Shown in pieces: positions 43,163-56,426 of a stretch of 64,000 bases of DNA; position 1 is the first letter of the stretch, and each line of letters opens with the position of its first letter. Both the position numbers and the translations under genes were made by a program. The notes under the pieces are model-generated. The model was not told the DNA's origin. It saw only the letters and a program-made list of their open reading frames with translations, and searched no databases. The DNA lies in contig NZ_CP056117.1 in NCBI RefSeq assembly GCF_013375935.1, positions 2,418,001-2,482,000 of the forward strand, given 5' to 3'. The DNA is from Enterobacter cloacae (GTDB lineage: Bacteria; Pseudomonadota; Gammaproteobacteria; Enterobacterales; Enterobacteriaceae).

Positions 43163-43169
43163 ATAAGTG

Positions 43170-44944
<1,775 letters not shown>

Positions 44945-45156
44945 GCGGCCTGAATACTAAAAAATGAGGTCCTGGTGTTATATCGTATCGTGTTTCCCGT
45001 TACGACAGTCCTTATTGAGAATTGTTTTACTTTTCATTTCAATACGTGACAAAGTGACATTATGCCAAATTCAGGCGAGTTTTTCCCCGGTTATTGGCTA
45101 AATGCCCTGTTCACGCCATAATCACTGTTTTTAAACCCGAAAAGGCGGTTAATACC

Positions 45157-45582
45157 ATGGAGATACGCGTTTTTCGCCAGGAAGATTTCGAAGAGGTGAT
45201 CACCCTTTGGGAGCGCTGCGATCTGCTGCGTCCGTGGAACGATCCGGAAATGGATATCGAACGCAAGCTTAATCATGACGTCAGCCTGTTTCTGGTCGCC
45301 GAAGTGAATGGCGAAGTGGTGGGAACGGTGATGGGCGGTTACGACGGCCATCGCGGGTCGGCCTATTATCTCGGCGTGCACCCGGAATATCGCGCGCGCG
45401 GCATTGCTAACGCGCTGCTCAACCGTCTGGAGAAGAAGCTGATTGCCCGCGGTTGCCCGAAAATTCAGATTATGGTTCGGGAAGATAACGACGTGGTGCT
45501 GGGCATGTATGAACGCCTGGGCTACGAGCATGCTGACGTGCTGACGCTGGGTAAACGCCTGATCGAAGATGAAGAGTACTGA
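45157..45582 (+). CDS. ypeA: GNAT-family acetyltransferase YpeA
   Basis: A 141-residue GCN5-related acetyltransferase, the length of E. coli YpeA; its target is unknown. The acetyl-CoA loop is [17 protein letters not shown] (about 69-85, Arg/Gln-x-x-Gly-x-Gly/Ala type). The ATG at 45157 gives the normal start [10 protein letters not shown]; an in-frame start at 45094 would add 21 residues with no family support. It overlaps yfeZ by 14 bp. Confidence 0.94.
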   Translation: MEIRVFRQEDFEEVITLWERCDLLRPWNDPEMDIERKLNHDVSLFLVAEVNGEVVGTVMGGYDGHRGSAYYLGVHPEYRARGIANALLNRLEKKLIARGCPKIQIMVREDNDVVLGMYERLGYEHADVLTLGKRLIEDEEY

Positions 45583-46018
45583 GTTCCACCCCGACGACTA
45601 TGATGCTCAGGGTCGTCTGCGTCTGCCTTTTCTGTTCTGGTGCGTGTTGCTGTTGCAGGCCAGAACCTGGTTTTTGTTCGTGATGGCTGGCGCGTCACGA
45701 GGGCAGGGCGATACGTTACTGAATCTTTTTTATCCCGATCGCCAGGCCTTCTGGCTGGGGTTGCTGCCCGGCGTCCCGGCGGTGCTGGCGTTTCTGTGCA
45801 GCGGTCGGCGTCAGGAAATCCCGCGCTTCTGGCGCGCGCTTCGCTGGCTGCTGATCCTGGCGCAGGTTGCGCTCCTGTTCTGGCAGCCCGTGCTGTGGCT
45901 GTACGGCGAGCCGCTCTCCGGTATCGGGATAGCGCTGGTGGTGGCGGATATCGTTGCGCTGCTGTGGCTGCTCACGCACCCCCGCCTGCGCGCCTGTTTT
46001 ACGCAACAGCCAGATTAG
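45569..46018 (+). CDS. yfeZ: Inner membrane protein YfeZ (DUF2919)
   Basis: A 149-residue protein of unknown function with four predicted membrane segments (roughly 21-41, 63-79, 87-105 and 112-132) after a short polar start [20 protein letters not shown]. It is clearly the counterpart of E. coli YfeZ. The start lies inside the 3' end of ypeA (14-bp overlap), so translation is probably coupled. yfeY follows 63 bp later. Confidence 0.92.
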   Translation: MKSTEFHPDDYDAQGRLRLPFLFWCVLLLQARTWFLFVMAGASRGQGDTLLNLFYPDRQAFWLGLLPGVPAVLAFLCSGRRQEIPRFWRALRWLLILAQVALLFWQPVLWLYGEPLSGIGIALVVADIVALLWLLTHPRLRACFTQQPD

Positions 46019-46081
46019 CACGGCACTTTTTGCCGATGTCGTACTCCAACAAGCGTTGATTTACTACGTAAGGACGTTTCA

Positions 46082-46657
46082 ATGAAATCGCTGCGTTTAC
46101 TTTTATGCGCCCTCCCGCTGGCGTTAACCGGCTGTTCCACGCTCTCATCAATCAACTGGTCTGCGGCCTATCCGTGGAACTGGTTCGGCTCCTCGACGGA
46201 AGTGACCGAGCAGGGCGTAGGCAAAATTACCGCCTCAACGGCGCTGGATCAGGATGCCATTCAGGATGCCATCGGCAGCGATTATCGCCTGCGCAGCGGC
46301 ATGAAAACCGAGAACGGCAACATCGTGCGCTATTTCGAAGCGTTGAAGGGCGACAGGGTGGCGCTGGTCATCAACGGCGACAAAGGCACGGTAAACCGCA
46401 TTACGGTCATGGATGAAGATATTCCAGCCTCGGGCGGCGTGAAGGTGGGAACGCCGTTTAGCGATCTCTATCAGAAAGCCTTTGGCAACTGCGCCAGCGC
46501 GCCGTCAGAAGACAGCGTGGCGGTCGAGTGTAAAGCCGAAGGCAGCCAGCACATCAGCTATCTGTTCACCGGCACCTGGAACGGCCCTGAAGGGTTAATG
46601 CCGTCTGACGACACCCTGAAAAACTGGAAAGTGAGCAAGATTATCTGGAAGCAGTAA
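46082..46657 (+). CDS. yfeY: RpoE-regulated lipoprotein YfeY
   Basis: A 191-residue DUF1131 lipoprotein with signal MKSLRLLLCALPLALTGC and acylated Cys18. The mature domain contains GVGKITASTALDQDAIQDAI-type text near residues 44-60 and two further cysteines (about 140 and 150) that may pair. The E. coli homologue is a member of the sigma-E regulon; its role in the envelope is unknown. It lies downstream of ypeA-yfeZ. Confidence 0.93.
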   Translation: MKSLRLLLCALPLALTGCSTLSSINWSAAYPWNWFGSSTEVTEQGVGKITASTALDQDAIQDAIGSDYRLRSGMKTENGNIVRYFEALKGDRVALVINGDKGTVNRITVMDEDIPASGGVKVGTPFSDLYQKAFGNCASAPSEDSVAVECKAEGSQHISYLFTGTWNGPEGLMPSDDTLKNWKVSKIIWKQ

Positions 46658-46693
46658 TTTGCGCCTGAGCAAGCCGCCTCGCTGAAATCCGGG

Positions 46694-47649
<956 letters not shown>

Positions 47650-47658
47650 TCACCTTTC

Positions 47659-47681
47659 GCCCTCTCCCTGTGGGAGAGGGC
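47659..47681 (+). repeat. Single-hairpin member of the CCCTCTCCC repeat family, after yfeX
   Basis: GCCCTCTCCC (47659-47668) pairs perfectly with GGGAGAGGGC (47672-47681) around TGT. It is the same hairpin as the second stem of the 41.8-kb composite repeat and lies 10 bp after the yfeX stop. Confidence 0.8.
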
Positions 47682-47713
47682 ATCAGGCCGCACCCTTATT
47701 CCCTTTTCTGCTT

Positions 47714-47773
47714 CTAAATCACCAAACGGTATATAAAACCGTTACTCCTTTGGTCCTCGTTATAAATATTATG
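47714..47773 (+). promoter_or_regulatory. CysB-controlled cysP promoter region
   Basis: The segment with AAATCACCAAACGGTATATA (47715-47734), then AAACCGTTACTCCTTT and CGTTATAAATATTATG is nearly identical to the E. coli cysP promoter, where CysB with acetylserine activates transcription. The conserved TATAAATATT supplies the -10. CysB binding is inferred from this conservation. Confidence 0.8.
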
Positions 47774-47809
47774 ACTATAAGATAGTCATCACATTTATAA
47801 GGGTGCGCA

Positions 47810-48823
47810 ATGGCCGTTACTGTACTGAAAAAAGGATCGCTGGCGCTGGCAGGTTTACTGCTGGTGGCGCAGGCGCAGGCAACCGAATTGCTGAACAGTT
47901 CATATGATGTCTCGCGCGAGCTGTTTGCCGCCCTTAACCCCGCCTTTGAGCAGCAGTGGGCGAAAGAGAATAACGGCGACAGGCTGACCATCAAGCAGTC
48001 CCATGCCGGTTCATCCAAGCAGGCGCTGGCAATTTTGCAGGGGCTGAAGGCGGATGTGGTGACCTACAATCAGGTCACTGACGTACAGATCCTGCACGAC
48101 AGGGGCAAGCTGATCCCGGCGGACTGGCAGAGCCGCCTGCCTAACAACAGCTCGCCGTTCTACTCCACCATGGGCTTCCTGGTGCGAAAGGGCAATCCTA
48201 AGAATATCCACGACTGGAACGACCTGGTGCGTTCTGACGTAAAACTGATTTTCCCGAACCCGAAAACCTCCGGTAACGCGCGCTATACCTATCTGGCGGC
48301 GTGGGGCGCGGCGGACAAAGCTGACGGTAACGATAAGGCGAAAACCGAACAGTTCATGACCCGGTTCCTGAAGAATGTCGAAGTGTTTGATACCGGCGGC
48401 CGCGGCGCGACCACCACCTTCGCCGAGCGCGGGCTGGGTGACGTGCTGATCAGCTTTGAATCCGAAGTGAACAATATCCGCAAGCAGTATGAAGCGCAGG
48501 GATTCGAGGTCGTGATCCCGAAAACCAACATTCTGGCCGAGTTCCCGGTGGCGTGGGTGGATAAAAACGTCAAGGCCAACGGCACCGAGAAAGCGGCAAA
48601 AGCCTACCTTAACTATCTGTACAGCCCGCAGGCCCAGACGGTGATTACCGACTATTACTACCGCGTGAACAATCCCGAAGTCATGAGCAAGCTGAAAGAC
48701 AAATTCCCGCAGACCGAGCTGTTCCGCGTGGAAGACCACTTCGGCGCCTGGCCTGAGGTGATGAAAACGCATTTTGCCAGCGGCGGTGAGTTAGACAAAT
48801 TGCTGGCGACGGGGCGTAAGTAA
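47810..48823 (+). CDS. cysP: Thiosulfate/sulfate-binding periplasmic protein CysP
   Basis: CysP captures thiosulfate and sulfate in the periplasm for the CysTWA ABC importer. The 337 residues carry a signal peptide (cleavage near AQAQA-TE, about residue 24). The ligand-binding features are [28 protein letters not shown] and [11 protein letters not shown]. Its stop overlaps the cysT start by one base. The whole cysPTWA set is expected to be CysB-activated. Confidence 0.97.
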   Translation: MAVTVLKKGSLALAGLLLVAQAQATELLNSSYDVSRELFAALNPAFEQQWAKENNGDRLTIKQSHAGSSKQALAILQGLKADVVTYNQVTDVQILHDRGKLIPADWQSRLPNNSSPFYSTMGFLVRKGNPKNIHDWNDLVRSDVKLIFPNPKTSGNARYTYLAAWGAADKADGNDKAKTEQFMTRFLKNVEVFDTGGRGATTTFAERGLGDVLISFESEVNNIRKQYEAQGFEVVIPKTNILAEFPVAWVDKNVKANGTEKAAKAYLNYLYSPQAQTVITDYYYRVNNPEVMSKLKDKFPQTELFRVEDHFGAWPEVMKTHFASGGELDKLLATGRK

Positions 48824-49656
48824 TGTTTGCAGTCTCCTCCAGACGCGTGCTGCCGGGCTTTACCTTAAGCCTCGGGACCAGCCTGCTGTTCGTCTGCCTG
48901 ATTTTGCTGTTGCCGCTCAGCGCGCTGGTGGTGCAGCTCTCTGAAATGAGCTGGTCCCAGTACTGGGAAGTGGTCACTAACCCGCAGGTGGTGGCCGCCT
49001 ATAAGGTCACGCTGCTGTCCGCGTTTGTGGCCTCAATATTTAACGGCGTGTTTGGCCTGCTGATGGCGTGGATCTTAACCCGCTACCGCTTTCCGGGCCG
49101 CACGCTGCTCGACGCGCTGATGGATCTGCCTTTTGCGCTGCCGACGGCGGTGGCCGGTTTAACGCTGGCGTCGCTGTTTTCCGTGAACGGCTTTTACGGC
49201 GAATGGCTGGCAAAGTTCGATATCAAAGTTACGTACACCTGGCTCGGCATCGCGGTGGCGATGGCCTTTACCAGCATCCCGTTCGTGGTGCGTACCGTGC
49301 AGCCGGTGCTGGAAGAGCTGGGCCCCGAATATGAAGAGGCCGCAGAAACGCTGGGCGCCACGCGCTGGCAGAGTTTTCGCAAGGTGGTGCTGCCGGAACT
49401 TTCGCCGGCCCTGCTGGCGGGCGTGGCGCTCTCCTTTACCCGCAGCCTCGGTGAATTTGGCGCGGTTATTTTTATCGCCGGGAACATCGCGTGGAAAACC
49501 GAAGTCACCTCGCTGATGATTTTTGTGCGTTTGCAGGAGTTTGATTATCCGGCCGCGAGCGCGATCGCCTCGGTGATCCTTGCCGCGTCGCTGCTGCTGC
49601 TGTTCTCGATTAACACTCTGCAAAGTCGCTTTGGTCGACGTGTGGTAGGTCACTGA
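48823..49656 (+). CDS. cysT: Sulfate/thiosulfate ABC permease CysT (CysU)
   Basis: One of the two inner-membrane channel subunits of the sulfate importer. The 277 residues show about six hydrophobic segments and the coupling motif EEAAETLGATRWQSFRKV near 160, which docks to the CysA ATPase. Both its start and its stop overlap neighbouring genes by one base (TAATG, TGATG), so translation of cysP-cysT-cysW is tightly coupled. Confidence 0.97.
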   Translation: MFAVSSRRVLPGFTLSLGTSLLFVCLILLLPLSALVVQLSEMSWSQYWEVVTNPQVVAAYKVTLLSAFVASIFNGVFGLLMAWILTRYRFPGRTLLDALMDLPFALPTAVAGLTLASLFSVNGFYGEWLAKFDIKVTYTWLGIAVAMAFTSIPFVVRTVQPVLEELGPEYEEAAETLGATRWQSFRKVVLPELSPALLAGVALSFTRSLGEFGAVIFIAGNIAWKTEVTSLMIFVRLQEFDYPAASAIASVILAASLLLLFSINTLQSRFGRRVVGH

Positions 49657-50531
49657 TGGCGGAAGTTACGCAATTGAAGCGCTATGACGCGCCCCGCATC
49701 AACTGGGGCAAATGGTTTCTGATTGGTACCGGCGTGCTGGTTTCCGCCTTCATCCTCGTTGTGCCAATGGTATACATCTTCGTTCAGGCCTTCAGCAAGG
49801 GGATCATGCCCGCGCTGCAAAACCTGGCCGATCCAGACATGCTGCACGCCATCTGGCTGACGGTGATGATTGCCCTCATCACCGTTCCGGTGAATCTGGT
49901 GTTTGGCGTATTGCTCGCCTGGCTGGTGACGCGCTTTAACTTCCCGGGGCGTCAGCTGCTGCTGACCCTGCTGGATATCCCGTTTGCGGTTTCGCCGGTA
50001 GTGGCGGGCCTGGTTTATCTGCTCTTCTACGGATCCAACGGCCCGCTGGGCGGGTGGCTTGATGAGCACGACCTGCAGATCATGTTCGCCTGGCCGGGTA
50101 TGGTGCTGGTGACGGTCTTTGTGACCTGCCCGTTCGTGGTGCGCGAGCTGGTGCCGGTGATGCTAAGCCAGGGCAGCAACGAGGATGAAGCGGCCGTTCT
50201 GTTAGGCGCTTCCGGCTGGCAGATGTTCCGCCGCGTGACGCTGCCGAATATCCGCTGGGCGCTGCTTTACGGCGTGGTGCTGACCAACGCCCGCGCGATT
50301 GGCGAATTTGGTGCGGTGTCGGTGGTATCCGGCTCGATTCGCGGCGAAACGCTGTCGCTGCCGTTACAGATTGAACTACTGGAACAGGACTATAACTCCG
50401 TCGGTTCCTTTACTGCCGCAGCGTTGCTGACGCTGATGGCGATTTTGACCCTGTTTTTGAAGAGTGTGGTGCAGTGGCGTTTAGAGAATCAGGAAAAACG
50501 TCAGCATCAGGAGGGAAATCATGAGCATTGA
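49656..50531 (+). CDS. cysW: Sulfate/thiosulfate ABC permease CysW
   Basis: The second channel subunit of the sulfate importer. The 291 residues again have about six membrane segments and an EAA-type loop ([19 protein letters not shown]) near 180. The highly charged C-terminal tail (about 275-291, rich in Gln, Lys and His) overlaps the start of cysA by 11 bp. Confidence 0.97.
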   Translation: MAEVTQLKRYDAPRINWGKWFLIGTGVLVSAFILVVPMVYIFVQAFSKGIMPALQNLADPDMLHAIWLTVMIALITVPVNLVFGVLLAWLVTRFNFPGRQLLLTLLDIPFAVSPVVAGLVYLLFYGSNGPLGGWLDEHDLQIMFAWPGMVLVTVFVTCPFVVRELVPVMLSQGSNEDEAAVLLGASGWQMFRRVTLPNIRWALLYGVVLTNARAIGEFGAVSVVSGSIRGETLSLPLQIELLEQDYNSVGSFTAAALLTLMAILTLFLKSVVQWRLENQEKRQHQEGNHEH

Positions 50532-51615
50532 GATTGCCAATATTAAGAAGTCTTTTGGTCGCACCCAGGTGCTGAACGATATCTCGCTGGATATCCCTTC
50601 CGGACAAATGGTGGCGCTGCTGGGGCTGTCGGGATCCGGTAAAACCACGCTGCTGCGTATTATCGCCGGCCTTGAGCACCAGAGCAGCGGGCATATCCGC
50701 TTCCACGGTACCGACGTGAGCCGTCTGCATGCCCGCGACCGCAAGGTGGGCTTTGTGTTCCAGCATTACGCCCTGTTCCGCCACATGACGGTTTTCGATA
50801 ACATCGCCTTTGGCCTGACCGTGCTCCCGCGTCGCGAGCGTCCGAATGCCGCAGCCATCAAAGCGAAAGTGACCAAACTGCTGGAGATGGTGCAGCTTGC
50901 TCATCTGGCCGATCGCTTCCCGGCGCAGCTTTCCGGCGGGCAGAAACAGCGCGTGGCGCTGGCGCGCGCGTTAGCCGTTGAGCCGCAAATCCTGCTGCTG
51001 GATGAACCGTTCGGCGCGCTGGATGCGCAGGTGCGCAAAGAGCTGCGCCGCTGGCTGCGCCAGCTGCACGAGGAGCTCCAGTTCACCAGCGTCTTCGTGA
51101 CCCACGATCAGGAGGAGGCGATGGAAGTGGCCGACCGCGTGGTGGTGATGAGTCAGGGCAACATCGAGCAGGTTGATGAGCCGGAACAGCTCTGGCGTGA
51201 ACCGGCGACCCGCTTTGTGCTGGAGTTTATGGGCGAAGTAAACCGCCTGAAGGGCACCATTCGCGGCGGCCAGTTCCACGTCGGCGCGCATCGCTGGCCG
51301 CTGGGCTACACCTCCGCGCATCAGGGGCCGGTCGATCTGTTCCTGCGCCCGTGGGAAGTGGACGTCAGCCGCCGCACCAGCCTGGATTCACCGCTGCCGG
51401 TGCAGGTGCTGGAGGCTAGCCCTAAAGGGCACTACACCCAGCTGGTGGTACAGCCGCTGGGCTGGTACACCGAGCCGCTGACCGTTGTTATGCGCGACGA
51501 CGAGCCGCCGCACCGCGGTGAACGCCTGTTTGTGGGGCTGCAGCATGCCCGTATTTATTACGGCAGCGAGCGCATCGAGACGCGCGAGGATATTGCTCTG
51601 GCGGAGTCAGCCTGA
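50521..51615 (+). CDS. cysA: Sulfate/thiosulfate ABC importer ATPase CysA
   Basis: CysA hydrolyses ATP to drive sulfate and thiosulfate import. The 364 residues include Walker [10 protein letters not shown] (35-43), the ABC signature [16 protein letters not shown] (about 138-153) and Walker [12 protein letters not shown]. After about residue 240 there is a C-terminal TOBE-like regulatory domain. It is the last gene of the permease operon; a REP pair with a terminator separates it from cysM. Confidence 0.97.
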   Translation: MSIEIANIKKSFGRTQVLNDISLDIPSGQMVALLGLSGSGKTTLLRIIAGLEHQSSGHIRFHGTDVSRLHARDRKVGFVFQHYALFRHMTVFDNIAFGLTVLPRRERPNAAAIKAKVTKLLEMVQLAHLADRFPAQLSGGQKQRVALARALAVEPQILLLDEPFGALDAQVRKELRRWLRQLHEELQFTSVFVTHDQEEAMEVADRVVVMSQGNIEQVDEPEQLWREPATRFVLEFMGEVNRLKGTIRGGQFHVGAHRWPLGYTSAHQGPVDLFLRPWEVDVSRRTSLDSPLPVQVLEASPKGHYTQLVVQPLGWYTEPLTVVMRDDEPPHRGERLFVGLQHARIYYGSERIETREDIALAESA

Positions 51616-51635
51616 TAGGTTAGTAGGATATTTAT

Positions 51636-51719
51636 CGCCCGGTGGCATCGCGCCTGCCGGGCGTACAGTTATCACTGCGTCTTGTAGGCCGGGATCGCTA
51701 CGCGTCACCCGGCTTTTTT
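51636..51719 (+). repeat. REP pair (BIME-like) ending in a terminator between cysA and cysM
   Basis: The first hairpin is CGCCCGG/CCGGGCG (51636-51642, 51657-51663). The second is GCCGGG/CCCGGC (51688-51693, 51708-51713), enclosing ATCGCTACGCGTCA and followed by TTTTTT (51714-51719). The second hairpin can serve as an intrinsic terminator for the cys permease operon. Confidence 0.8.
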
Positions 51720-51733
51720 ATTGAGTAAAAATC

Positions 51734-52645
51734 GTGAATACACTCGAACACACCATCGGCAATACTCCTCTGGTCAAGCTTCAGCGCATGGGGCCGGACA
51801 ACGGCAGCGAAATCTGGGTCAAACTCGAAGGCAATAATCCGGCAGGCTCGGTAAAAGACCGCGCGGCGCTGTCGATGATTGTCCAGGCCGAAAAGCGCGG
51901 CGAGATAAAGCCCGGCGACGTGTTAATTGAAGCCACCAGCGGTAACACCGGGATCGCGCTGGCGATGATTGCCGCCCTGAAAGGCTACCGCATGAAGCTG
52001 CTGATGCCTGACAACATGAGCCAGGAGCGCCGTGCGGCCATGCGCGCCTACGGGGCCGAGCTGATTCTGGTGACCAAAGAGCAGGGAATGGAAGGGGCGC
52101 GCGACCTGGCGCTGGCGATGGCCGAGCGCGGGGAAGGCAAGCTGCTCGACCAGTTCAATAACCCGGACAACCCGTACGCGCACTACACCACCACCGGCCC
52201 GGAAATCTGGCAGCAAACCGACGGGCGCATTACCCACTTTGTCTCCAGCATGGGCACCACGGGCACCATTACCGGCGTGTCGCGTTTTCTGCGCGAGCAG
52301 GCAAGCCCGGTAACGATTGTCGGCCTGCAGCCGGAGGAGGGGAGCAGTATTCCGGGGATCCGCCGCTGGCCTGAGGAGTATATGCCGGGCATCTTTAACG
52401 CGCAGCTGGTGGACCAGGTGCTGGATATTCACCAGCGCGAGGCGGAGAATACCATGCGTGAGCTGGCCGTGCGTGAAGGCATCTTCTGCGGCGTCAGCTC
52501 TGGCGGTGCCGTAGCGGGCGCGATCCGGGTGGCAGAGTCCACGCCGGGGGCGGTTGTCGTGGCGATTATTTGCGATCGCGGCGATCGTTACCTTTCTACC
52601 GGCGTCTTTGGTGAAGAGAGTTATTCGCAGGGGGCGGGGATTTAA
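51734..52645 (+). CDS. cysM: O-acetylserine sulfhydrylase B CysM, GTG start
   Basis: CysM makes cysteine from O-acetylserine and sulfide or S-sulfocysteine from thiosulfate, fitting its place after the thiosulfate importer. The 303 residues equal E. coli CysM. The pyridoxal-phosphate Lys41 is in [11 protein letters not shown] and the phosphate loop is [11 protein letters not shown]. The start codon is GTG at 51734, as in E. coli. The preceding REP/terminator means it may depend on read-through or its own weak promoter. Confidence 0.97.
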   Translation: MNTLEHTIGNTPLVKLQRMGPDNGSEIWVKLEGNNPAGSVKDRAALSMIVQAEKRGEIKPGDVLIEATSGNTGIALAMIAALKGYRMKLLMPDNMSQERRAAMRAYGAELILVTKEQGMEGARDLALAMAERGEGKLLDQFNNPDNPYAHYTTTGPEIWQQTDGRITHFVSSMGTTGTITGVSRFLREQASPVTIVGLQPEEGSSIPGIRRWPEEYMPGIFNAQLVDQVLDIHQREAENTMRELAVREGIFCGVSSGGAVAGAIRVAESTPGAVVVAIICDRGDRYLSTGVFGEESYSQGAGI

Positions 52646-52650
52646 GCGTC

Positions 52651-53487
52651 ATGGAGATGATTTTATTCCGGGATAAAACCCGGGCGCAGCAAACCGATAT
52701 TGTCGCCGTACAGTCGCAGGTGGTGTACGGCAGCGTGGGTAACAGCATTGCGGTACCGAATATTCGTACCCACCGGCTTAACGTGACCGCCGTGCCGACG
52801 GTGCTGTTCAGCAATACGCCGCACTATGACACCTTCTACGGCGGCGTGATCCCGGATGAGTGGTTCAGCGGCTACCTTAAGGCGCTCGAAGAGCGCGAAA
52901 TCCTGCGCGAGCTTAAGGCGGTGACCACCGGCTATATGGGCAGCGCCAGCCAGATCGTTCTGCTGGCTCAGTGGCTGAAGGCGATCAAAGTGCTGCATCC
53001 TGAACTGCTGGTGCTGGTCGATCCGGTGATCGGCGATATCGACAGCGGCATGTACGTGAAACCCGATATTCCTGAGGCCTATCGGGAGCATCTGCTGCCG
53101 CTGGCGCAGGGCATTACGCCCAACGTGTTTGAGCTGGAAGTGTTAAGCGGAAAGCCGTGCCGCACGCCGGAAAGCGCCATTGCCGCCGCGCAGGGGCTGC
53201 TGTCTGATACGCTGAAGTGGGTGGCGATCACCAGTGCGCCCGTGGCCGACGATCCGCAGAATATTCACGTCGTGCTGGTGAGCAAAGCGGGCGTTACCGT
53301 AAGCGCGCACCCGCGCGTCGAGACGGATCTCAAGGGAACCGGCGATCTGTTCTGTTCAGAACTGGTGAGCGGTATTGTGGGAGGGAAAACCGTTGCTGAC
53401 GCTATCCGCATGGCAGGCGATCGGGTGACTGACGTCATGATCTACACGCAGTCGAAAGGCTATGATGAGCTGATCCTGCCCGCATAA
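52651..53487 (+). CDS. pdxK: Pyridoxal/pyridoxine/hydroxymethylpyrimidine kinase PdxK
   Basis: PdxK phosphorylates B6 vitamers for salvage of pyridoxal phosphate, the cofactor of CysM and CysK. The 278 residues (E. coli 283) have the ribokinase-fold features [10 protein letters not shown] near 22-31, [10 protein letters not shown] and the anion-hole GTGDLF with catalytic Asp near 231. It starts 5 bp after cysM. The K-12 genes yfeK and yfeS, which lie between them there, are absent. Confidence 0.94.
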   Translation: MEMILFRDKTRAQQTDIVAVQSQVVYGSVGNSIAVPNIRTHRLNVTAVPTVLFSNTPHYDTFYGGVIPDEWFSGYLKALEEREILRELKAVTTGYMGSASQIVLLAQWLKAIKVLHPELLVLVDPVIGDIDSGMYVKPDIPEAYREHLLPLAQGITPNVFELEVLSGKPCRTPESAIAAAQGLLSDTLKWVAITSAPVADDPQNIHVVLVSKAGVTVSAHPRVETDLKGTGDLFCSELVSGIVGGKTVADAIRMAGDRVTDVMIYTQSKGYDELILPA

Positions 53488-53489
53488 AC

Positions 53490-53517
53490 AAAAATGGCGC
53501 CCGAAGGCGCCATTTTT
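53490..53517. terminator. Bidirectional terminator between pdxK and crr
   Basis: A 12-bp perfect stem (AAAAATGGCGCC at 53490-53501 with its complement at 53506-53517) encloses a CGAA loop. A and T tracts allow termination in both directions for the convergent genes. Confidence 0.93.
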
Positions 53518-53531
53518 CTGTGCGGTAAGAA

Positions 53532-54035
53532 TTACTTCTTGATGCGGATAACCGGGGTTTCACCCACGGTGACGCTGCCGGACAGTTTGATCAGCTCTTT
53601 GATTTCGTCCATGTTGGAAATAACAACCGGAGTCAGGGTAGACTTCGCTTTTTCTTCCAGCAGAGGCAGATCGAATTCAATTACCGGGTCGCCAACCTTA
53701 ACACGCTGGCCTTCTTCCGCGATACGTTTGAAGCCTTCGCCTTTCAGTTCAACGGTGTCGATACCGAAGTGAACAAACAGTTCGATACCGCTATCGGACT
53801 CGATAGAGAACGCATGGTTGGTTTCAAAAATCTTACCAATGGTGCCGTCAACTGGAGCAACCATTTTGTTGCCAGTTGGTTTGATAGCAATGCCATCACC
53901 AACGATTTTCTCAGCAAACACTACATCCGGCACGTCTTCGATGTTGACGATCTCGCCGGAGAGCGGAGCAACAATCTCAATAGTTCCGGAGTCGCTATTG
54001 CTTTTGTCACCGAACAGTTTACTAAATAAACCCAT
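53532..54035 (-). CDS. crr: PTS glucose-specific EIIA component (Crr)
   Basis: EIIA-Glc passes phosphate from HPr to the glucose and other permeases, and its phosphorylation state controls adenylate cyclase and inducer exclusion. The 167 residues are two shorter than in E. coli, the difference being in the flexible N-terminal amphipathic tail. The active histidines are His74 (ETNHAF) and the phosphorylated His89 ([12 protein letters not shown]). It is the last gene of ptsHI-crr. In this window it could also serve the permease subunits that lack their own IIA, which is speculation. Confidence 0.97.
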   Translation of the reverse strand: MGLFSKLFGDKSNSDSGTIEIVAPLSGEIVNIEDVPDVVFAEKIVGDGIAIKPTGNKMVAPVDGTIGKIFETNHAFSIESDSGIELFVHFGIDTVELKGEGFKRIAEEGQRVKVGDPVIEFDLPLLEEKAKSTLTPVVISNMDEIKELIKLSGSVTVGETPVIRIKK

Positions 54036-54078
54036 TAGACTTATCTCCTAAGCAGTAATTTGGGCCGCATCTCGTGGA

Positions 54079-55806
54079 TTAGCAGATTGTTTTTTCTTCA
54101 ATGAACTTGTTAACCAGCGTCATTAACTCGTCCGTTGTCGGTTGAGCAAGAGCCTGCTCTGCTAATACCTTCGCATCTTCGAAGTTCGTGTTACGGATAA
54201 TCTTCTTAATGCGCGGGATGGAAATGGCGCTCATAGAGAATTCGTCCAGACCCATACCCAGCAACAGAAGTGTAGCACGTTCGTCGCCTGCAAGCTCACC
54301 ACACATGCCAGTCCATTTACCTTCTGCATGAGAAGCATCAATAACTTGCTTGATCAAATTCAGTACAGACGGTGACATTGGCTGGTAGAGATGTGAAATC
54401 ATATCATTACCACGGTCAACTGCCAGGGTGTACTGCGTTAAATCATTGGTACCGATACTAAAGAAATCAACTTCTTTGGCTAAATGACGCGCAATGGTCG
54501 CGGCTGCCGGTGTTTCCACCATCACGCCGATCTCGATTGACTCGTCAAACGCTTTACCTTCGTCACGCAGTTCCTGCTTGTAGATTTCGATCTCTTTTTT
54601 CAGTGCACGCACTTCTTCAACAGAGATGATCATCGGGAACATGATGCGCAGCTTACCGAAAGCGGAGGCACGCAGGATAGCGCGAACCTGGTCACGCAGG
54701 ATCTCTTTGCGATCCATAGCGATACGCACGGCACGCCAGCCCAGGAACGGGTTCTCTTCTTTAGGGAAATTCATGTACGGCAGCTCTTTGTCGCCGCCGA
54801 TGTCCATGGTACGGACGATAACTGCCTGAGAGCCGCAGGCTTCAGCAACAGCTTTGTACGCCGCAAACTGCTCTTCTTCAGTTGGCAGGGCGTCGCGGTC
54901 CATGAACAGGAATTCAGTACGATACAGACCTACGCCTTCCGCACCGTTGCGCTCAGCGCCATCAACGTCGCGTACGGTACCGATGTTGGCACAAACTTCA
55001 ACCTGATGGCCGTCCAGCGTGATGGCTGGCAGGTCTTTCAGTTTAGCGAGTTCTGCTTTCTCGGTAGCAACCTGCTCCTGAACGGCACGCAGTTGCTCGA
55101 TCACATCGTTAGTTGGGTTGACGTAAACCACGTTGTTTACGGCATCCAGAATCAGATAGTCGTCGTTTTTAACCTGAGAGGTGACGCTACCGGTACCCAC
55201 GATGGCTGGCAGCTCCAGAGAACGCGCCATGATTGAAGTGTGGGAGGTACGTCCACCTGCGTCAGTAATGAAACCCAGCACCTTGTTCAGGTTCAGCTGT
55301 GCGGTTTCAGACGGGGTCAGGTCAGCGGCAACCAGGATCACTTCGTCCTGAATCGCGCTCAGATCGATGATGGCCAGACCCAGGATGTTGCGCAGCAGGC
55401 GCTTACCGATGTCACGTACGTCAGCCGCACGCTCTTTCAGGTATTCATCGTCCAGCTCTTCCAGGGCAGATGCCTGACCTTCGATAACTTCATGCGCAGC
55501 CGCGTCGGCCGTCATGCCTTTATCTTTAATCAGGGCTATGATTTCCTGCTCCAGCTCCTCATCTTCGAGCAGCATAATGTGCCCTTCGAAGATGGCTTCT
55601 TTTTCTTCACCGAAAGTTTCGCCAGCTTTAGTTTTGATCGCTTCCAGTTGCGCAGATGCCTTGGCACGACCGCTCAGAAAACGTTCAACTTCCTGATCAA
55701 CCTTGTCGGCAGAAATTTTTTTCCGGTCAATGACGATTTCGTCTTCTTTCAGCAGCAGTGCTTTGCCGAAAGCGATACCCGGGGATGCTAAAATGCCTGA
55801 AATCAT
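54079..55806 (-). CDS. ptsI: PTS enzyme I PtsI
   Basis: Enzyme I takes phosphate from phosphoenolpyruvate and hands it to HPr. The 575 residues equal E. coli PtsI. The N-terminal HPr-binding and phosphohistidine domain has the active His in [14 protein letters not shown] (about 189). The C-terminal PEP-binding barrel carries [13 protein letters not shown] and the cysteine region [11 protein letters not shown]. It lies between ptsH and crr on the same strand. Confidence 0.98.
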   Translation of the reverse strand: MISGILASPGIAFGKALLLKEDEIVIDRKKISADKVDQEVERFLSGRAKASAQLEAIKTKAGETFGEEKEAIFEGHIMLLEDEELEQEIIALIKDKGMTADAAAHEVIEGQASALEELDDEYLKERAADVRDIGKRLLRNILGLAIIDLSAIQDEVILVAADLTPSETAQLNLNKVLGFITDAGGRTSHTSIMARSLELPAIVGTGSVTSQVKNDDYLILDAVNNVVYVNPTNDVIEQLRAVQEQVATEKAELAKLKDLPAITLDGHQVEVCANIGTVRDVDGAERNGAEGVGLYRTEFLFMDRDALPTEEEQFAAYKAVAEACGSQAVIVRTMDIGGDKELPYMNFPKEENPFLGWRAVRIAMDRKEILRDQVRAILRASAFGKLRIMFPMIISVEEVRALKKEIEIYKQELRDEGKAFDESIEIGVMVETPAAATIARHLAKEVDFFSIGTNDLTQYTLAVDRGNDMISHLYQPMSPSVLNLIKQVIDASHAEGKWTGMCGELAGDERATLLLLGMGLDEFSMSAISIPRIKKIIRNTNFEDAKVLAEQALAQPTTDELMTLVNKFIEEKTIC

Positions 55807-55851
55807 AACCCTACCTTACTTGTGACTGATATTGAAAAGATCCCGGTAAAC

Positions 55852-56109
55852 TTACTCGAGCTCAGCCATCAGCTTAACCAGATGCTCAACTGCTTTCTGC
55901 TCATCTTCACCTTCTGCGGAGATGGTCACAACGGTACCCTGAGTCAGACCCAGAGTTTGCAGTTTGAACAGGCTTTTCGCGCTAGCGCTTTTGCCGTTAG
56001 AAGTCACAGTGATTTCAGAAGTGAAGCCTTTCGCTTCTTTAACAAACTGAGCAGCAGGGCGGGTGTGCAGACCGTTCGGAGCGGTAATGGTAACTTCTTG
56101 CTGGAACAT
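55852..56109 (-). CDS. ptsH: Phosphocarrier protein HPr (PtsH)
   Basis: HPr shuttles phosphate from enzyme I to the sugar-specific EIIA proteins. The 85 residues are the E. coli length. His15 in NGLHTRPAA is the phosphorylation site, and the second conserved helix region [13 protein letters not shown] includes Ser46. GGGGAAATACA precedes the ATG. It begins the ptsHI-crr operon. Confidence 0.98.
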
Positions 56110-56376
56110 TGTATTTCCCCAACTTATAGGTTTAGTGTTGTGGAACTAAAGTCTAGCCTGGCGACTTAACTTTAGCCTGTATAGTTAGCGCTGACGTTTC
56201 AATCGTCATTAAACATTATGCAGTGAAAGCAAGACTTGAACCAAATCATAAAATCGATTCAGCAGCGCTATTTCGTTCACTGATTAATTTCGCGCATCAA
56301 AATAATTGCTGGTTTAAATACCAGACCCAACGGGGTGAAGCAATGCCAGGAGGGGTAAAAGTTTGAAGCAGGCCAC
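56110..56376 (-). promoter_or_regulatory. ptsH leader and promoter region
   Basis: This non-coding stretch carries the conserved leader of the pts operon. On the coding strand CCAGGCTAGACTTTAGTTCC (near 56148-56167) and AACACTAAACCTATAAGTTG match the E. coli P1 start region. The segment TTTTATGATTTGGTTCAA (56236-56253) matches the upstream P0/CRP region. No open reading frame was seen. Catabolite activation by CRP is inferred from the E. coli operon. Confidence 0.65.
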
Positions 56377-56404
56377 AAAAAAGCACCTGAAAAGGTGCTT
56401 TTTT
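56377..56404 (-). terminator. Terminator after cysK
   Basis: A 12-bp perfect stem (AAAAAAGCACCT at 56377-56388 and its complement at 56393-56404) has a GAAA tetraloop. Read leftward it ends in a T tract, just past the cysK stop at 56427. Confidence 0.92.
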
Positions 56405-56426
56405 ACGCGTTTTTAACATACTGGCA

